The notes under the pieces were generated by a model. It searched no databases, had not been told where the DNA came from, and saw only the letters and a list, made by a program, of their open reading frames with translations. Both the position numbers and the translations under genes were made by a program. Positions 55,148 through 64,000 of a DNA stretch of 64,000 bases are shown here, piece by piece; position 1 is the stretch's first letter, and each line of letters begins with the position of its first letter. The stretch covers positions 6,007,001 to 6,071,000 of the forward strand of contig NZ_CP080519.1 of the NCBI RefSeq assembly GCF_019468465.1, read 5' to 3'. Origin of the DNA: Amycolatopsis sp. DSM 110486 (GTDB lineage: Bacteria; Actinomycetota; Actinomycetes; Mycobacteriales; Pseudonocardiaceae).

Positions 55148-55966
55148 ATGGATCTGGGGATGACCGGCGCGGGCGAAACCCCGCGCCAAGAAGACGACGA
55201 ACCTCTCCCAGCCCGCACCGGGCGGCTGCCGAAGCCGGACCCGGTGATCTTGGACCGGGCCGTGCGCTCGCGGATCTGGCACGCCCTCGGCGCGGCCGCG
55301 CTGTGGGTCCTCGTGGTGGCCGCGACGATCGTCGGCTCGTCCGTGCTCTTCGACCGGGCGGACCGCCTGCTCACGGACGGGGTGAAGGTGCCCGCGCGAG
55401 TGGTCGCCGTGGAGGACGGGAAAACCGGGGCCTATCTCGTCGTGGACTACCTGGCACCGGGCGTCGAAGGCAGGATCGACCTCGACTCCGGTAACCGGTA
55501 CTTCGTCGGCGAAGTCCTGACGGTGTACTACGACCCGGCCGATCCGGCGCACGTGCGCACCACGGAAGAGCCCAACGGCGACGACTCCTGGGCCTTGGGC
55601 TCGGTCGTCGTGGTCGTTCTCGAGGCGGGCGCGCTCTCGTGGGCCGTGGCGTACCCGGTCGTCCTGGACCGGCGCCGGCGGATCGCGCGCCGCTCCGGGT
55701 GGCGACCGGTCAAGGTCACGTCCCTGCGCAACGGCACGTACGTCCTGAACCACGCCGGCCGCGAACGGACGTCGGCCCGCGTCGTCACGCTGCTGCGCGG
55801 TCGTTACGAGTACTTGGCCAAGCAGCCCGTCTCCGCCTGGGTAGCCGGCGAAGGCGCCCGCCTGCTCCTCGTGGCCCCGCGCGGCAACCGCCTCTACGCC
55901 ATCCCCCTCGGCCGCAGCCCCGGCTGGTCCCCGATCCTGCCGCCACGCCGGGGACGGAGCCGATGA
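55148..55966 (+). CDS. DUF3592-like membrane protein, array copy D (intact)
   Basis: 272 residues. N-terminal acidic/basic cytoplasmic segment (MDLGMTGAGETPRQEDDEPL), ILDRAVRSRIW, TM 1 (ALGAAALWVLVVAATIVGSS), extracytoplasmic beta domain (ARVVAVEDGKTGAYLVVDY, YFVGEVLTVYYDPADPAHV), TM 2 (about 150-172), DRRRRIARRSGWRPVKVTS and a C-terminal domain ending LVAPRGNRLYAIPLG. The YDPADP turn is the DUF3592 signature. Function unknown. The stop overlaps the ATG of copy E. Confidence 0.85.
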   Translation: MDLGMTGAGETPRQEDDEPLPARTGRLPKPDPVILDRAVRSRIWHALGAAALWVLVVAATIVGSSVLFDRADRLLTDGVKVPARVVAVEDGKTGAYLVVDYLAPGVEGRIDLDSGNRYFVGEVLTVYYDPADPAHVRTTEEPNGDDSWALGSVVVVVLEAGALSWAVAYPVVLDRRRRIARRSGWRPVKVTSLRNGTYVLNHAGRERTSARVVTLLRGRYEYLAKQPVSAWVAGEGARLLLVAPRGNRLYAIPLGRSPGWSPILPPRRGRSR

Positions 55967-56710
55967 CCGGGGGACCGGACCCGGCCGCGTTGAACCGCGC
56001 GGTACGCCTGCGGATCCGGCGCGCCGTGGCAGCCGCGGTGCTGTGGGCGCTCGGCGGCGGCGGTGGGGCCTCTCGGGGCGCAGCTGGTGGATGCGTTGTC
56101 CGACGCGCTTCTCGGGCAGTGGGTGGCCGTGCCCGCGCGGGTGACCGCGGTCGACGACCACCCGCTGCGCGGATCCCCGTACCTCGCGGTGGACTACCTC
56201 GGCTGGGGGACGGCCCGGCAGGCGACGATCGACCACGACTCCGACACGCGGTACTTCGTCGGCGAAGTCCTGACGGTGTACTACGACCCGGCCGACCCCG
56301 GGCGTGCCCGGACCGACGACGACCGCAACGACGGTTTCGCGCTCGCGCTGCTGGGCGGCGTGACCCTCTGCTCGCTGTGCTGCCTCCCGTGGGCGGTGGT
56401 GTTTCCCGTGCTCCTGGCACTGCGCCACCGGGCCGCCCGCCGCTCCGGCTGGGAGCCGGTCGAGGTCACCGCGTTCAGCGACGGGTCGCTGGTGCTCGCC
56501 GGCCGGGAGCGCACGGCGACCGGCACCAGCACGGTCACCCGCCGCCGTTGCCCGTACCTCGAAGGAAAACCCTCCCGAGGCTGGGTCGCCGGCGAAGGCC
56601 GGCGCCTGGTCCTGGTGATCCCGCGGGGCACGGGCCCGTTCGCGATCCCGCTTCGCCGCCTCAAACTCCAGCCGCGGAAAACCCCAGGGGGACAGCACGA
56701 TGGTCGCTGA
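55963..56710 (+). pseudogene. DUF3592 array copy E, frameshifted in TM 1
   Basis: ATG 55963 overlaps the copy D stop and reads MTGGPDPAALNRAVRLRIRR, AVAAAVLWALGGGG. Within the GGC-repeat/GGGG tract at about 56054-56066 homology moves to the next frame (VGPLGAQLVDALSDALLGQW), then VPARVTAVDD, YFVGEVLTVYYDPADPGRAR, TM 2, RHRAARRSGWEPVEVTA and the C-terminal domain to 56710. The shift lies in a simple-sequence tract, so slippage (mutation, phase variation or sequencing error) should be considered. GTG 56063 could start a product missing TM 1. Confidence 0.72.
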
Positions 56711-57524
56711 AGACCAGCCCGCGAGACGGCCGCGCGCCAAACGGCATCGCCACCAAACCCGCCGGCAACGCGCCGAACGGGGACCCGCCGACCCCACGGG
56801 GTGGGATCGCGCGCTGCGCAAGCGGTTCTGGCGCGCGGCCGCCGCGGCGACGGCGTGGTTCCTGATCATCCCGGTGGCGGTCACCGTGATTTCCTTGCTG
56901 CACAACAGGTCCACCTGGCTGCTCGACCACGGCACGAAGGTCGAGGGGCGCGTGGTCGCCGTGTACACCCCGGCGCGGGGCGCGCCGACCGTCACCGTGG
57001 ACTACCCCGTCGGCGACGTCCTCGCACAAGCGGTGATCAACCGCGACTCGGACGACGACTACGTCGAGAACGAGCGCGTCCAGGTCTACTACGACCCGGC
57101 CGATCCGCAGCGCGTGCGGACCGACGACGAGGAGAACGTCACCAACGCGGGGATGGCTTTCGCCGTGATCCCGATGCTCGTGGCCTTGCTCGTCTTCCCG
57201 TGGCTGATCGCGTACACGCTGGGCTGGGCCCGCCGGCGCCGATGCGCCCGCAAGTCGGGCTGGGAACCCGTCACCGCCGTCGTTTTCGACTCCTCGGGTG
57301 GCTACCAGCTCCTGCGCCTCGACTTCCCCGATGGCCGGCGGCTCGCCGCCCGCACCGTGGCGGCGCTGCGCGGGCGCTACTCCTTCCTTCGCAACGGGCC
57401 GGTCGAAGCGTGGGTCTCCGGCGAAGGCCGCCGCTTCACCCTCGCGCCGCCACACCACGCGAAGGGGCCCTACGTGATCCCCCTGCGCGTCCCGCGCGGA
57501 TCACGATGGCCGGCCGGCCGATGA
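56700..57524 (+). CDS. DUF3592-like membrane protein, array copy F (intact)
   Basis: 274 residues; ATG 56700 follows AGGGGGA and overlaps the end of copy E by 11 bases. Basic N-terminus (ARRPRAKRHRHQTRRQRAER), WDRALRKRFWRA, TM 1 (TAWFLIIPVAVTVISLL), WLLDHGTKVEGRVVAVYTP, INRDSDDDYVENERVQVYYD, PADPQRVRTDDEEN, TM 2 (FAVIPMLVALLVFPWLIA), LGWARRRRCARKSGWEPV, C-terminal domain ending PYVIPLRVPRGSRWPAGR. The best reference copy for the family in this window. Stop overlaps copy G. Confidence 0.87.
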   Translation: MVAEDQPARRPRAKRHRHQTRRQRAERGPADPTGWDRALRKRFWRAAAAATAWFLIIPVAVTVISLLHNRSTWLLDHGTKVEGRVVAVYTPARGAPTVTVDYPVGDVLAQAVINRDSDDDYVENERVQVYYDPADPQRVRTDDEENVTNAGMAFAVIPMLVALLVFPWLIAYTLGWARRRRCARKSGWEPVTAVVFDSSGGYQLLRLDFPDGRRLAARTVAALRGRYSFLRNGPVEAWVSGEGRRFTLAPPHHAKGPYVIPLRVPRGSRWPAGR

Positions 57525-58278
57525 GCCCCGAAGCGGACGAGACAGCCTGGAACCGCGTGCTGCGCAGGCGATCGTGCCGATCCGTCGCAGCCGCCTTCTT
57601 CTGGCTCCTCGTCCTGGCTTCGACGGTGGGCGGCATGATCGCCCTGGACGCTTCCGCGGACGCGCTGCTCGTGAGCGGGATGCGCGCGGTCGGCCGGGTG
57701 GTCGGCGTCGCGGACCCGCGCCGAGGGACGCCGACCATCACCGTGGACTACACCGTGGGTGTCACGCCCCGGGAAGCCGTCGTCAACCGGGACTCCGGGC
57801 TGGCCTAGCACGTGGGGGATCTCGTGTGGGTCTACTACGACCCGGTCGATCCGCAGCACGTGCGCACGGCCGAAGAGCGCAACCACAGCGACGCCTGGAA
57901 GTGGGGCCTGGTCTCCCCGGCGCTCGTGGCGCTGGTCTTCTTCCCCTGGGGCACGGTGTTCGCGGTGCGCTGGGTCCGCCGGTGGCGTGCGGCCCGGCGG
58001 TCGAGCTGGGTGCCCGTCACGGTGACCGACGCGACGCCCGAAGCGGCGCACCAGGCGCTGGCTCTCAAGGTCAACGACGCGGGGCGGCTGAGGGTCCGGA
58101 CCCTCTCGATGCTGCCCGGCCGCTACACCTTCCTGCAGGGCCCCGAACCGACGCGAGCATGGATCGGCGGCGCGGGCTCGGCCACGGTCCTCGTGCTCGC
58201 CCGGGGCCGCGCAGAGCCCGTCCCTGCCCGATCCCGGTCCGCCCGCAGCTGGGCTGGACCTGGCCGGCCGGCCGGTGA
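57521..58278 (+). pseudogene. DUF3592 array copy G with in-frame TAG and 3' frameshift
   Basis: ATG 57521 overlaps the copy F stop: SPEADETAWNRVLRRRSCR, TM 1, GRVVGVADPRRGTPTITVDY, VVNRDSGLA then TAG at 57806-57808 where paralogs have Tyr, then HVGDLVWVYYDPVDPQHVR in the same frame, TM 2 and the RRSSW patch. Near 58210 the conserved ending (PCPIPVRPQLGWTWPAGR, stop 58276-58278) is in another frame, so a second lesion exists. Two independent hits make this a true pseudogene rather than a recoded gene. Confidence 0.8.
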
Positions 58279-58356
58279 GCGGCGGGCCGCGACGGGCGAT
58301 GCTGTTCGTGTCGGGGCGGAGGCGGTCTCGATGCAGACGATCAACACCCGCCGGAC

Positions 58357-58965
58357 CTAAAGCCCCAGATCCCCCGTCAGATACCGCTGCAGGTTCGGCG
58401 CGATCGCCGTCACGAGCGTTTCGACTTCGGCCGACGCGATCGGCTCGAAGCGGGCGATGTAGCGGACCATGCCGAGCCCCACGACCTGCGAGGCGCACAG
58501 CGTGGTCCGCAGCCCGGGCTGGTCGGAGCCGATGTGGCCGATCACCTCGGCGAAGAACAGCGAGAAGAAGTCCCGCAGCACGGTCGCGGCCAGCTCGTGG
58601 CCCGCGACGCTGCGGATGAGTGCCTGGAACGTGTCGCCGCCGGCGCCGTCCCAGCGGGTGACGAAGACGCGGACGATCCGTTCGCCCAGCTTGTCGTCGG
58701 GGCCGTCGCGCAGGGTCGCGAGCAGTTCGTGCGGGGAGAACGGCAGCTCCAGCACGGCCTGGGCGAACAGGCCCTCCTTGCCGCCGAACCAGTGGTTGAC
58801 CATGGCCGCGTCGACGCCGGCGCGCGCGGCGATCGCGCGCACAGTGGCGCGTTCGTAGCCGTGTTCCGCGAACACCGCGCGCGCGGCCTCGATCAAGGCG
58901 GTCCGGGTGTCCTGCCCGGCGGGCCGGCGGCCGCGCCTGCGGGAGGTAGTGTCTTCGGTGCTCAC
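58357..58965 (-). CDS. TetR-family transcriptional regulator
   Basis: 202 residues from GTG 58965. HTH: TRTALIEAARAVFAEHGYER, then ATVRAIAARAGVDAAMVNHWFGGKEGLF, with W-F-G replacing the commoner Y-Y-H-F. A long helical ligand domain follows (FQALIRSVAGHELAATVLRD), of the TetR_C type found in several actinobacterial regulators. CATAGT (58972-58977, minus strand) is six bases before GTG, so leaderless; the -35 TTGAAT lies inside the 32-bp operator, implying autorepression. Confidence 0.9.
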   Translation of the reverse strand: MSTEDTTSRRRGRRPAGQDTRTALIEAARAVFAEHGYERATVRAIAARAGVDAAMVNHWFGGKEGLFAQAVLELPFSPHELLATLRDGPDDKLGERIVRVFVTRWDGAGGDTFQALIRSVAGHELAATVLRDFFSLFFAEVIGHIGSDQPGLRTTLCASQVVGLGMVRYIARFEPIASAEVETLVTAIAPNLQRYLTGDLGL

Positions 58966-58987
58966 GGGTCCACTATGACTCGTCGCC

Positions 58988-59019
58988 CCCTTGAATTCAA
59001 CAGGTGCTGAATTCAAGGG
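58988..59019. promoter_or_regulatory. 32-bp palindromic TetR operator
   Basis: Perfect 12-base arms CCCTTGAATTCA and TGAATTCAAGGG around an eight-base spacer. It covers the -35 (minus-strand TTGAAT, 58995-59000) of the adjacent tetR gene, 17 bases from its -10. It also lies 43 bases before trpE, so it might influence that promoter. Confidence 0.75.
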
Positions 59020-59061
59020 CCGCCCAAGGTCCGCCGAGGCCCGCGCGGCACAATGGGGCCC

Positions 59062-60624
59062 ATGGTCAGCTCAGCAGCCGGCAAATCCACCGGGCCCGGC
59101 CCGGTCAGCCCCTCGCGCGCCGAGTTCCGCGCCCTCGCCGAAGGCCGCCGCGTGATCCCCGTGGTGCGCAAGGTCCTCGCCGACGGGGAGACCCCGCTCG
59201 GGATCTACCGCAAGCTCGGTGCCGACCGGCCCGGCACGTTCCTGTTCGAGTCGGCGGAGAACGGCAAGTCGTGGTCGCGCTGGTCGTTCGTGGGCGTGCG
59301 CAGCCCGGCCGCGCTGACCGTGCGCGACGGCAAGGCCGTGTGGACCGGCACGCCGCCCGTCGGCCTGCCCACCGAAGGCGACCCGCTGCAGGTGCTGCGC
59401 GCCACCGTCGAGGCGCTGCACACCGAGCCGCTGCCGGGCCTGCCGCCGTTGACCGGCGGCATGGTGGGCTACATCGGCTACGACGCCGTGCGGTGGCTGG
59501 AGAAGCTGCCCGAGCTCGCCGAGCGCGACCTCGACATCCCCGAGCTGACCATGCTCCTGGCCACCGACCTCGCGGCGTTCGACCACCACGAGGGCACCGT
59601 CACGCTGATCGCCAACGCGGTCAACTGGGACGACTCGCCCGAGCGCGTGGACGCCGCCTACGACAGCGCGCTGGAGCGCCTGTCGGCGATGACCGAGCAG
59701 CTGCGCGTGCCCGCGCCGCCGACCGTCGCGACGTTCGACCGGCCGGCGCCGGAGTTCAAGCGCCGCCGCACGAAGGAAGACTTCCACGCCGCCGTCGACA
59801 AGGCCGTGGAAGCGATCAAGGCCGGCGAAGCGTTTCAGGTCGTGCCCTCGCAACGCTTCGAGATCGAAACCGGCGCCGACGCGCTCGACGTCTACCGCGT
59901 GCTGCGCAACTCCAACCCGAGCCCGTACATGTACCTGCTGCGGCTGGAGGGCTTCGACATCGTCGGCTCCAGCCCCGAGTCGCTGGTCACCGTGCGCGAC
60001 GGCCGAGCGACCACGCACCCCATCGCGGGCACGCGCTGGCGCGGCGCCGACCCGGAGGAGGACGCGCAGCTGGCCAAAGACCTGCTGGCCGACGAGAAGG
60101 AACGCGCCGAGCACCTCATGCTCGTCGACCTCGGCCGCAACGACCTGGGCAAGGTCTGCCGCCCCGGCAGCGTGCACGTGGTCGACTTCTTCCAGATCGA
60201 GCGCTACAGCCACGTGATGCACATCGTGTCCACCGTCACCGGTGAGCTGGCCGAGGGCAAGACGGCGTTCGACGCGGTCACCGCCTGCTTCCCGGCCGGC
60301 ACGCTTTCGGGCGCGCCCAAGGTGCGCGCGATGCAGCTGATCGAGGAGCTCGAGCCCGTGCGCCGTGCCCTGTACGGCGGCGTCGTCGGCTACCTCGACT
60401 TCGCGGGCGACGCCGACACGGCCATCGCCATCCGCACCGCCCTGATGCGCGACGGCGTGGCCTACGTCCAGGCCGGCGGCGGCGTGGTCGCCGACTCCGT
60501 AGCCGACTACGAGGACACCGAGTCGCTCAACAAGGCGCGCACGGTGCTCTCGGCCGTCGCGGCGGCCCAGACCATGGTCCCCGCGGGCGAGCTCGATCCA
60601 GCCGAGGATTCCGCCGGTGTCTGA
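59062..60624 (+). CDS. trpE: Anthranilate synthase component I TrpE
   Basis: 520 residues. Converts chorismate and ammonia to anthranilate. Chorismate-utilising core: [22 protein letters not shown] [72 protein letters not shown] and [15 protein letters not shown] 59062 is preferred over ATG 59053 because CACAAT (59049-59054) sits seven bases upstream in leaderless fashion. The partner TrpG is not in this window. No Trp-codon leader is seen before it. Confidence 0.96.
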   Translation: MVSSAAGKSTGPGPVSPSRAEFRALAEGRRVIPVVRKVLADGETPLGIYRKLGADRPGTFLFESAENGKSWSRWSFVGVRSPAALTVRDGKAVWTGTPPVGLPTEGDPLQVLRATVEALHTEPLPGLPPLTGGMVGYIGYDAVRWLEKLPELAERDLDIPELTMLLATDLAAFDHHEGTVTLIANAVNWDDSPERVDAAYDSALERLSAMTEQLRVPAPPTVATFDRPAPEFKRRRTKEDFHAAVDKAVEAIKAGEAFQVVPSQRFEIETGADALDVYRVLRNSNPSPYMYLLRLEGFDIVGSSPESLVTVRDGRATTHPIAGTRWRGADPEEDAQLAKDLLADEKERAEHLMLVDLGRNDLGKVCRPGSVHVVDFFQIERYSHVMHIVSTVTGELAEGKTAFDAVTACFPAGTLSGAPKVRAMQLIEELEPVRRALYGGVVGYLDFAGDADTAIAIRTALMRDGVAYVQAGGGVVADSVADYEDTESLNKARTVLSAVAAAQTMVPAGELDPAEDSAGV

Positions 60625-61219
60625 GCAGGGAGAGCCGGAACCAGCGGGCCCGCGGCAGTCCGAGCCGGTACAGACCGAGGCCAAGCCCTCGCGCCGTCCA
60701 CTGTGGATGATCGTCGTCGGCCTGTTGCTGGGCGCGCTCGCGTTGTGGGGCGCCTCCAAGCTCGCGTGGTTCGCCGAGTTCCGCGACGGCGGCGTGCTCG
60801 GTACGCAGCTCTACACCGAAGACGGCGAGCAGCGGGCCACGGCGCTTGTGCCGCTGGCGTTGCTGGCGCTGGCCGGCGTCGCGGGCGTGATCGCGACCGG
60901 CGGCTGGGCGCGGCGGATCCTGGGCTTGGTGCTGGCGCTGGCGGGCCTCGCAGGCGTCTGGACCGGCGTGAACGGCGTCAAGTTCAGCGGCTGGGCGCCC
61001 GGATTGCCCGTCACCGAGATGCTTCTCGGCCGCGGGCTGGCCGTGCTGGGCGGAATTCTCCTCGTCGTCGCGGGGTTGGTCGCAGTCAAGGGTGCGGGCG
61101 CCGCGCGGCGGCTCGGCACCCGGTACGCGGCGCCGGGCGCCCAGCGCGCCAAGCGTGATCCGGACATCGAGCTGTGGGAGGCGCTTTCCGAGGGTGAGGA
61201 CCCCACCGCGAGCAGGTGA
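60617..61219 (+). CDS. Trp biosynthesis-associated membrane protein (TIGR02234 type)
   Basis: 200 residues from GTG 60617, overlapping the trpE stop by eight bases. Four TM helices: [57 protein letters not shown] and [17 protein letters not shown] patterns such as [11 protein letters not shown] after helix 1 are typical. Found in actinobacterial trp operons; its role, perhaps in transport or regulation, is unknown. Confidence 0.88.
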   Translation: MSEQGEPEPAGPRQSEPVQTEAKPSRRPLWMIVVGLLLGALALWGASKLAWFAEFRDGGVLGTQLYTEDGEQRATALVPLALLALAGVAGVIATGGWARRILGLVLALAGLAGVWTGVNGVKFSGWAPGLPVTEMLLGRGLAVLGGILLVVAGLVAVKGAGAARRLGTRYAAPGAQRAKRDPDIELWEALSEGEDPTASR

Positions 61220-61320
61220 GCGCCGGATACCGAAGCGCATTCGGAGCAAGGCGTGCACCCGGAACGGGCCGGTCTTCGAGCGGGGGTTAGCATCGTTTCG
61301 GCGGGAAGGGGAAGGTTTTT

Positions 61321-61377
61321 GTGAGCGAACTTGCGATGGGATCGATGAATTCGCCGACGGACGGGTGCGCCCGGTGA
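61321..61377 (+). CDS. 18-codon ORF coupled to trpC
   Basis: GTG 61321 opens [18 protein letters not shown] and stops at TGA 61375-61377, overlapping the trpC GTG (GTGA). A strong GGAAGGGGAAGG site precedes it (61304-61316), while trpC itself has only a weak one. It contains no Trp codon, so it is not a classical attenuator; its job may be to deliver ribosomes to trpC. Confidence 0.5.
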   Translation: MSELAMGSMNSPTDGCAR

Positions 61378-62183
61378 GCGTGCTCGAAGACATCGTCGCC
61401 GGTGTGCGGGAGGACCTCGCCGTGCGCGAGTCCGTGCTGCCCTTCGACGAGCTGAAGGCCCGCGCGGCCAAGGCCCCGGCACCCCGAGACGTGATGGCCG
61501 CCCTGCGTGAGTCGGGCATCGGCGTGATCGCCGAGGTGAAGCGGCGCAGCCCTTCCAAGGGCGACCTCGCCGTGATTCCCGACCCCGCCTCCCTGGCCAA
61601 GGACTACGAGGACGGCGGCGCGCGCGTGATCAGCGTGCTCACCGAGCAGCGCCGCTTCGGCGGCTCGCTCGCCGACCTCGACGCCGTGCGCGCGGCCGTC
61701 GACGTTCCCGTGCTGCGCAAGGACTTCATCGTCAGCCCGTACCAGGTGCACGAGGCGCGCCTGCACGGCGCGGACATGGTGCTGCTGATCGTCGCCGCGT
61801 TGGAGCAGAACGCGCTGGCCGCGCTGCTCGACCGCGTCGAGTCGCTCGGCATGACCGCGCTCGTGGAGATCCACAACGCCGAAGAGGCCGACCGCGCCCT
61901 CGAGGCCGGTGCCCAGGTGATCGGCGTCAACGCCCGCAACCTGCACACGCTGGAAGTCGACCGGGACGTGTTCTCCCGCCTCGCCCCGGGGCTGCCGTTC
62001 GAGGTGTTCAAGGTCGCCGAGTCCGGCGTCCGCGGCCCCGGCGACCTGATGTCCTACGCCGGCCAGGGTGCCGACGCCGTGCTGGTCGGCGAGGGCCTGG
62101 TGGCCTCCGGCGACCCGAAGGGCGCGCTGGTGAAGCTCGTCACCGCCGGTTCGCACCCCGCCTGCCCGAGGCCGTCGCGGTGA
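61374..62183 (+). CDS. trpC: Indole-3-glycerol phosphate synthase TrpC
   Basis: 269 residues from GTG 61374. Barrel enzyme closing the indole ring from CdRP. Motifs: [15 protein letters not shown] (catalytic Lys), [62 protein letters not shown] and [12 protein letters not shown]. Start overlaps the 18-codon ORF stop. Its own stop overlaps trpB by four bases. Confidence 0.96.
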   Translation: MSVLEDIVAGVREDLAVRESVLPFDELKARAAKAPAPRDVMAALRESGIGVIAEVKRRSPSKGDLAVIPDPASLAKDYEDGGARVISVLTEQRRFGGSLADLDAVRAAVDVPVLRKDFIVSPYQVHEARLHGADMVLLIVAALEQNALAALLDRVESLGMTALVEIHNAEEADRALEAGAQVIGVNARNLHTLEVDRDVFSRLAPGLPFEVFKVAESGVRGPGDLMSYAGQGADAVLVGEGLVASGDPKGALVKLVTAGSHPACPRPSR

Positions 62184-63400
62184 CCGAGGAGCACAGCAAG
62201 CACGACCCGGACGAGCGGGGCTACTACGGCCCCTACGGCGGCCGGTTCATGCCGGAAGCGCTGATCGGCGTCGTCGACGAGGTCGCGGCTGAATACGAGA
62301 AGGCGCGCCGCGACCCGGAGTTCACCGGTGAGCTGCGCCGCCTGCTCAAGGACTACGCGGGCCGCCCGTCGCTGCTCACCGAGGCCAAACGCTTCGGCGC
62401 GCACGCCGGGGGCGCGCGGGTGTTCCTCAAGCGCGAAGACCTCAACCACACCGGTTCGCACAAGATCAACAACGTGCTCGGCCAGGCGCTGCTCACCAAG
62501 CGCATGGGCAAGAAGCGCGTGATCGCCGAGACCGGCGCGGGCCAGCACGGCGTGGCCACGGCCACCGCGTGCGCGCTGCTCGACCTCGAGTGCCTGGTCT
62601 ACATGGGCGAGGTCGACACCGAGCGCCAGGCGCTCAACGTCGCGCGCATGAAGCTGCTCGGCGCCGAGGTCGTGCCGGTCAAGACCGGTTCCCGCACGCT
62701 CAAGGACGCGATCAACGAGGCCTTGCGCGACTGGGTGACCAACTCCGAGACCACGCACTACCTGTTCGGCACCGCCGCGGGCCCGTACCCGTTCCCGATG
62801 ATGGTGCGCAACTTCCACAAGGTCATCGGCGAGGAAGCGCGCGAGCAGATCCTGGAGCAGGCCGGCCGGCTGCCCGACGTCGTCGCCGCGTGCGTCGGCG
62901 GCGGTTCCAACGCCATCGGCATCTTCTCCGGCTTCTACGACGACCCGTCGGTGCGGCTGGTCGGCCTGGAGCCGGGCGGCGAGGGCCTCGACGGCGACCG
63001 CCACGGCGCCACGCTCACCAAGGGCACCCCGGGCAACCTGCACGGCGCGATGTCGTACCTGCTGCAGGACGAGGACGGCCAGACGGTGGAGTCGCACTCC
63101 ATCTCGGCCGGGCTCGACTACCCGGGCGTCGGCCCGGAGCACGCGTGGCTCAAGGACTCCGGCCGCGCCGAGTACCGCCCGGTCACTGACGCCGAGGCCA
63201 TGGACGCGTTCCGGCTGCTCTCGCGCACCGAAGGCATCATCCCGGCGATCGAGTCGGCCCACGCGCTGGCCGGCGCCCTGGTGCTCGGCCGTGAGCTCGG
63301 GCCCGAGGGCCTCATCGTCGTGAACCTCTCGGGGCGCGGCGACAAGGACATGGACACCGCGGCCAAGTGGTTCGGCCTCGTGGACGGGGAGGACCAGTGA
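62180..63400 (+). CDS. trpB: Tryptophan synthase beta chain TrpB
   Basis: 406 residues from GTG 62180. PLP enzyme joining indole and serine. [17 protein letters not shown] at the N-terminus, [20 protein letters not shown] with the PLP Lys, [30 protein letters not shown] (phosphate loop) and [12 protein letters not shown]. Complete TrpB1-type protein; overlaps trpC and trpA by four bases each. Confidence 0.97.
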   Translation: MTEEHSKHDPDERGYYGPYGGRFMPEALIGVVDEVAAEYEKARRDPEFTGELRRLLKDYAGRPSLLTEAKRFGAHAGGARVFLKREDLNHTGSHKINNVLGQALLTKRMGKKRVIAETGAGQHGVATATACALLDLECLVYMGEVDTERQALNVARMKLLGAEVVPVKTGSRTLKDAINEALRDWVTNSETTHYLFGTAAGPYPFPMMVRNFHKVIGEEAREQILEQAGRLPDVVAACVGGGSNAIGIFSGFYDDPSVRLVGLEPGGEGLDGDRHGATLTKGTPGNLHGAMSYLLQDEDGQTVESHSISAGLDYPGVGPEHAWLKDSGRAEYRPVTDAEAMDAFRLLSRTEGIIPAIESAHALAGALVLGRELGPEGLIVVNLSGRGDKDMDTAAKWFGLVDGEDQ

Positions 63401-64000
63401 GCGCGCTCGACGACCTGTTCGCGGCGACGCGGGCGGAAGGCCGGGCCGCGCTGGTCGGCTACCTGCCCGCCGGATTCCCGTCGGTCGACGGCTCGAAGGA
63501 TCTCCTGGCCGCCACCATCGACGGCGGTGCGGACCTGCTCGAGATCGGCGTGCCGTACTCCGACCCGGTGATGGACGGGCCCACGATCCAGGCCGCCGCC
63601 GAGTCGGCGCTGGCCGGTGGGTTCAAGCTCAAGCGGCTCTTCGAGGTCGTCGAGTCGGTGTCGGCGCGCGGCGGCAAGGCCGTGGTGATGACGTACTGGA
63701 ACCCGGTGCACCGCTACGGCGTCGATCGCTTCGCGCGCGACCTCGCGTCGGCGGGCGGGCTGGGCATGATCACGCCGGACCTGATCCCCGACGAGGCCGC
63801 CGAGTGGACGGCCGTGTCCGAGACCCACGGTCTGGACCGGATCTTCCTGGTGGCGCCGTCGTCGTCGGAGGAGCGCCTGGCGCTCACCACCGCCGCGTCG
63901 TCCGGCTTCGTCTACGCCACGGCGGTCATGGGCGTCACGGGCGCCCGTGACGCGGTGGGCGTGCACGCGGAGGACCTGGTCCGCCGCACGCGGGCCCACA
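63397..64000 (+). CDS. trpA: Tryptophan synthase alpha chain TrpA (5' part, cut by window end)
   Basis: First 201 codons of TrpA from GTG 63397, the frame open to the window edge. Cleaves indole glycerol phosphate to indole, passed to Trp[36 protein letters not shown] (catalytic Glu and Asp) and [19 protein letters not shown] are present; [15 protein letters not shown] follows. The gene should end about 60-70 codons further right. Confidence 0.95.
   Translation, partial: MSALDDLFAATRAEGRAALVGYLPAGFPSVDGSKDLLAATIDGGADLLEIGVPYSDPVMDGPTIQAAAESALAGGFKLKRLFEVVESVSARGGKAVVMTYWNPVHRYGVDRFARDLASAGGLGMITPDLIPDEAAEWTAVSETHGLDRIFLVAPSSSEERLALTTAASSGFVYATAVMGVTGARDAVGVHAEDLVRRTRAH

Noticed and set aside
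54341..57808. Selenocysteine or pyrrolysine recoding at the TGA and TAG in the DUF3592 copies
   Set aside because: No SECIS-like or other recoding element seen; copies D and F encode Trp or Tyr-like residues there, and copy G has an extra frameshift.
58991..59016. TTGAATTCAA repeats as a terminator of tetR or trp attenuator
   Set aside because: Lies upstream of both genes, is AT-rich without U-tract, and overlaps the -35, so an operator fits better.
61220..61373. Classical tryptophan attenuator before trpC
   Set aside because: No Trp codons in the small ORF and no alternative hairpins with a U-tract seen.

Overview
This 64 kb, very GC-rich window with GTG and TTG starts looks like a chromosomal segment of a filamentous actinobacterium of the Pseudonocardiaceae. 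Amycolatopsis is my best guess, but that is inference from gene content and style, with no database check. Evidence includes a type VII (ESX-like) secretion locus, an F420-type oxidoreductase, the actinobacterial his gene order with HisA/PriA, many four-base start/stop overlaps, and leaderless promoters (TANNNT, 6-7 bases, then the start codon).

Layout. 1-3127 is nadA(partial)-nadB-nadC, de novo NAD synthesis. 3200-32178 is a dispersed type VII secretion region: a mycosin-like protein that has lost its catalytic residues; a leftward operon with an ESX-type pair, an EspC-like protein, a PPE-like protein and an alpha/beta hydrolase with an ESX-like N-terminus; eccC; a rightward operon of WXG substrates, an LpqN-like protein, a YbaB-like protein and eccD; then eccE, eccB and two coupled orphan response regulators. 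Unrelated genes interrupt it: an ANL ligase, a low-GC pair resembling a toxin fragment plus immunity gene, a nucleotidyltransferase, a secreted trypsin, and a methyltransferase/GNAT/Lrp/MFS block.

32553-52109 carries hisD-C-B, then hisH-A and hisF-I, with about 9 kb between hisB and hisH. That gap holds a GNAT protein, an MMPL exporter and its TetR regulator separated by five regularly spaced operators, RNA 2'-phosphotransferase (kptA), a SoxR-type regulator divergent from a split transketolase, and a glutaryl-CoA-dehydrogenase-like gene. Between hisA and hisF lie DUF1330 and PPOX-type proteins, a SigE-family sigma factor with a membrane partner, a MarR/GbsR-like regulator and an FAD monooxygenase.

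52465-58278 is a tandem array of seven paralogous two-TM proteins of DUF3592 type. Two are plainly intact, one has no ordinary start codon, and four are broken by in-frame stops or frameshifts. Copied leaderless promoters and a 47-base identical block show recent duplication. A TetR gene with a 32-bp operator separates it from the trp operon: trpE, a Trp-associated membrane protein, an 18-codon ORF, trpC, trpB and trpA (cut by the window end).

The items most worth following are the decaying DUF3592 array, the catalytically dead mycosin, the five-operator TetR switch, the SoxR/transketolase pair and the response-regulator pair coupled to eccB. I saw no tRNA, rRNA, CRISPR array or transposase.
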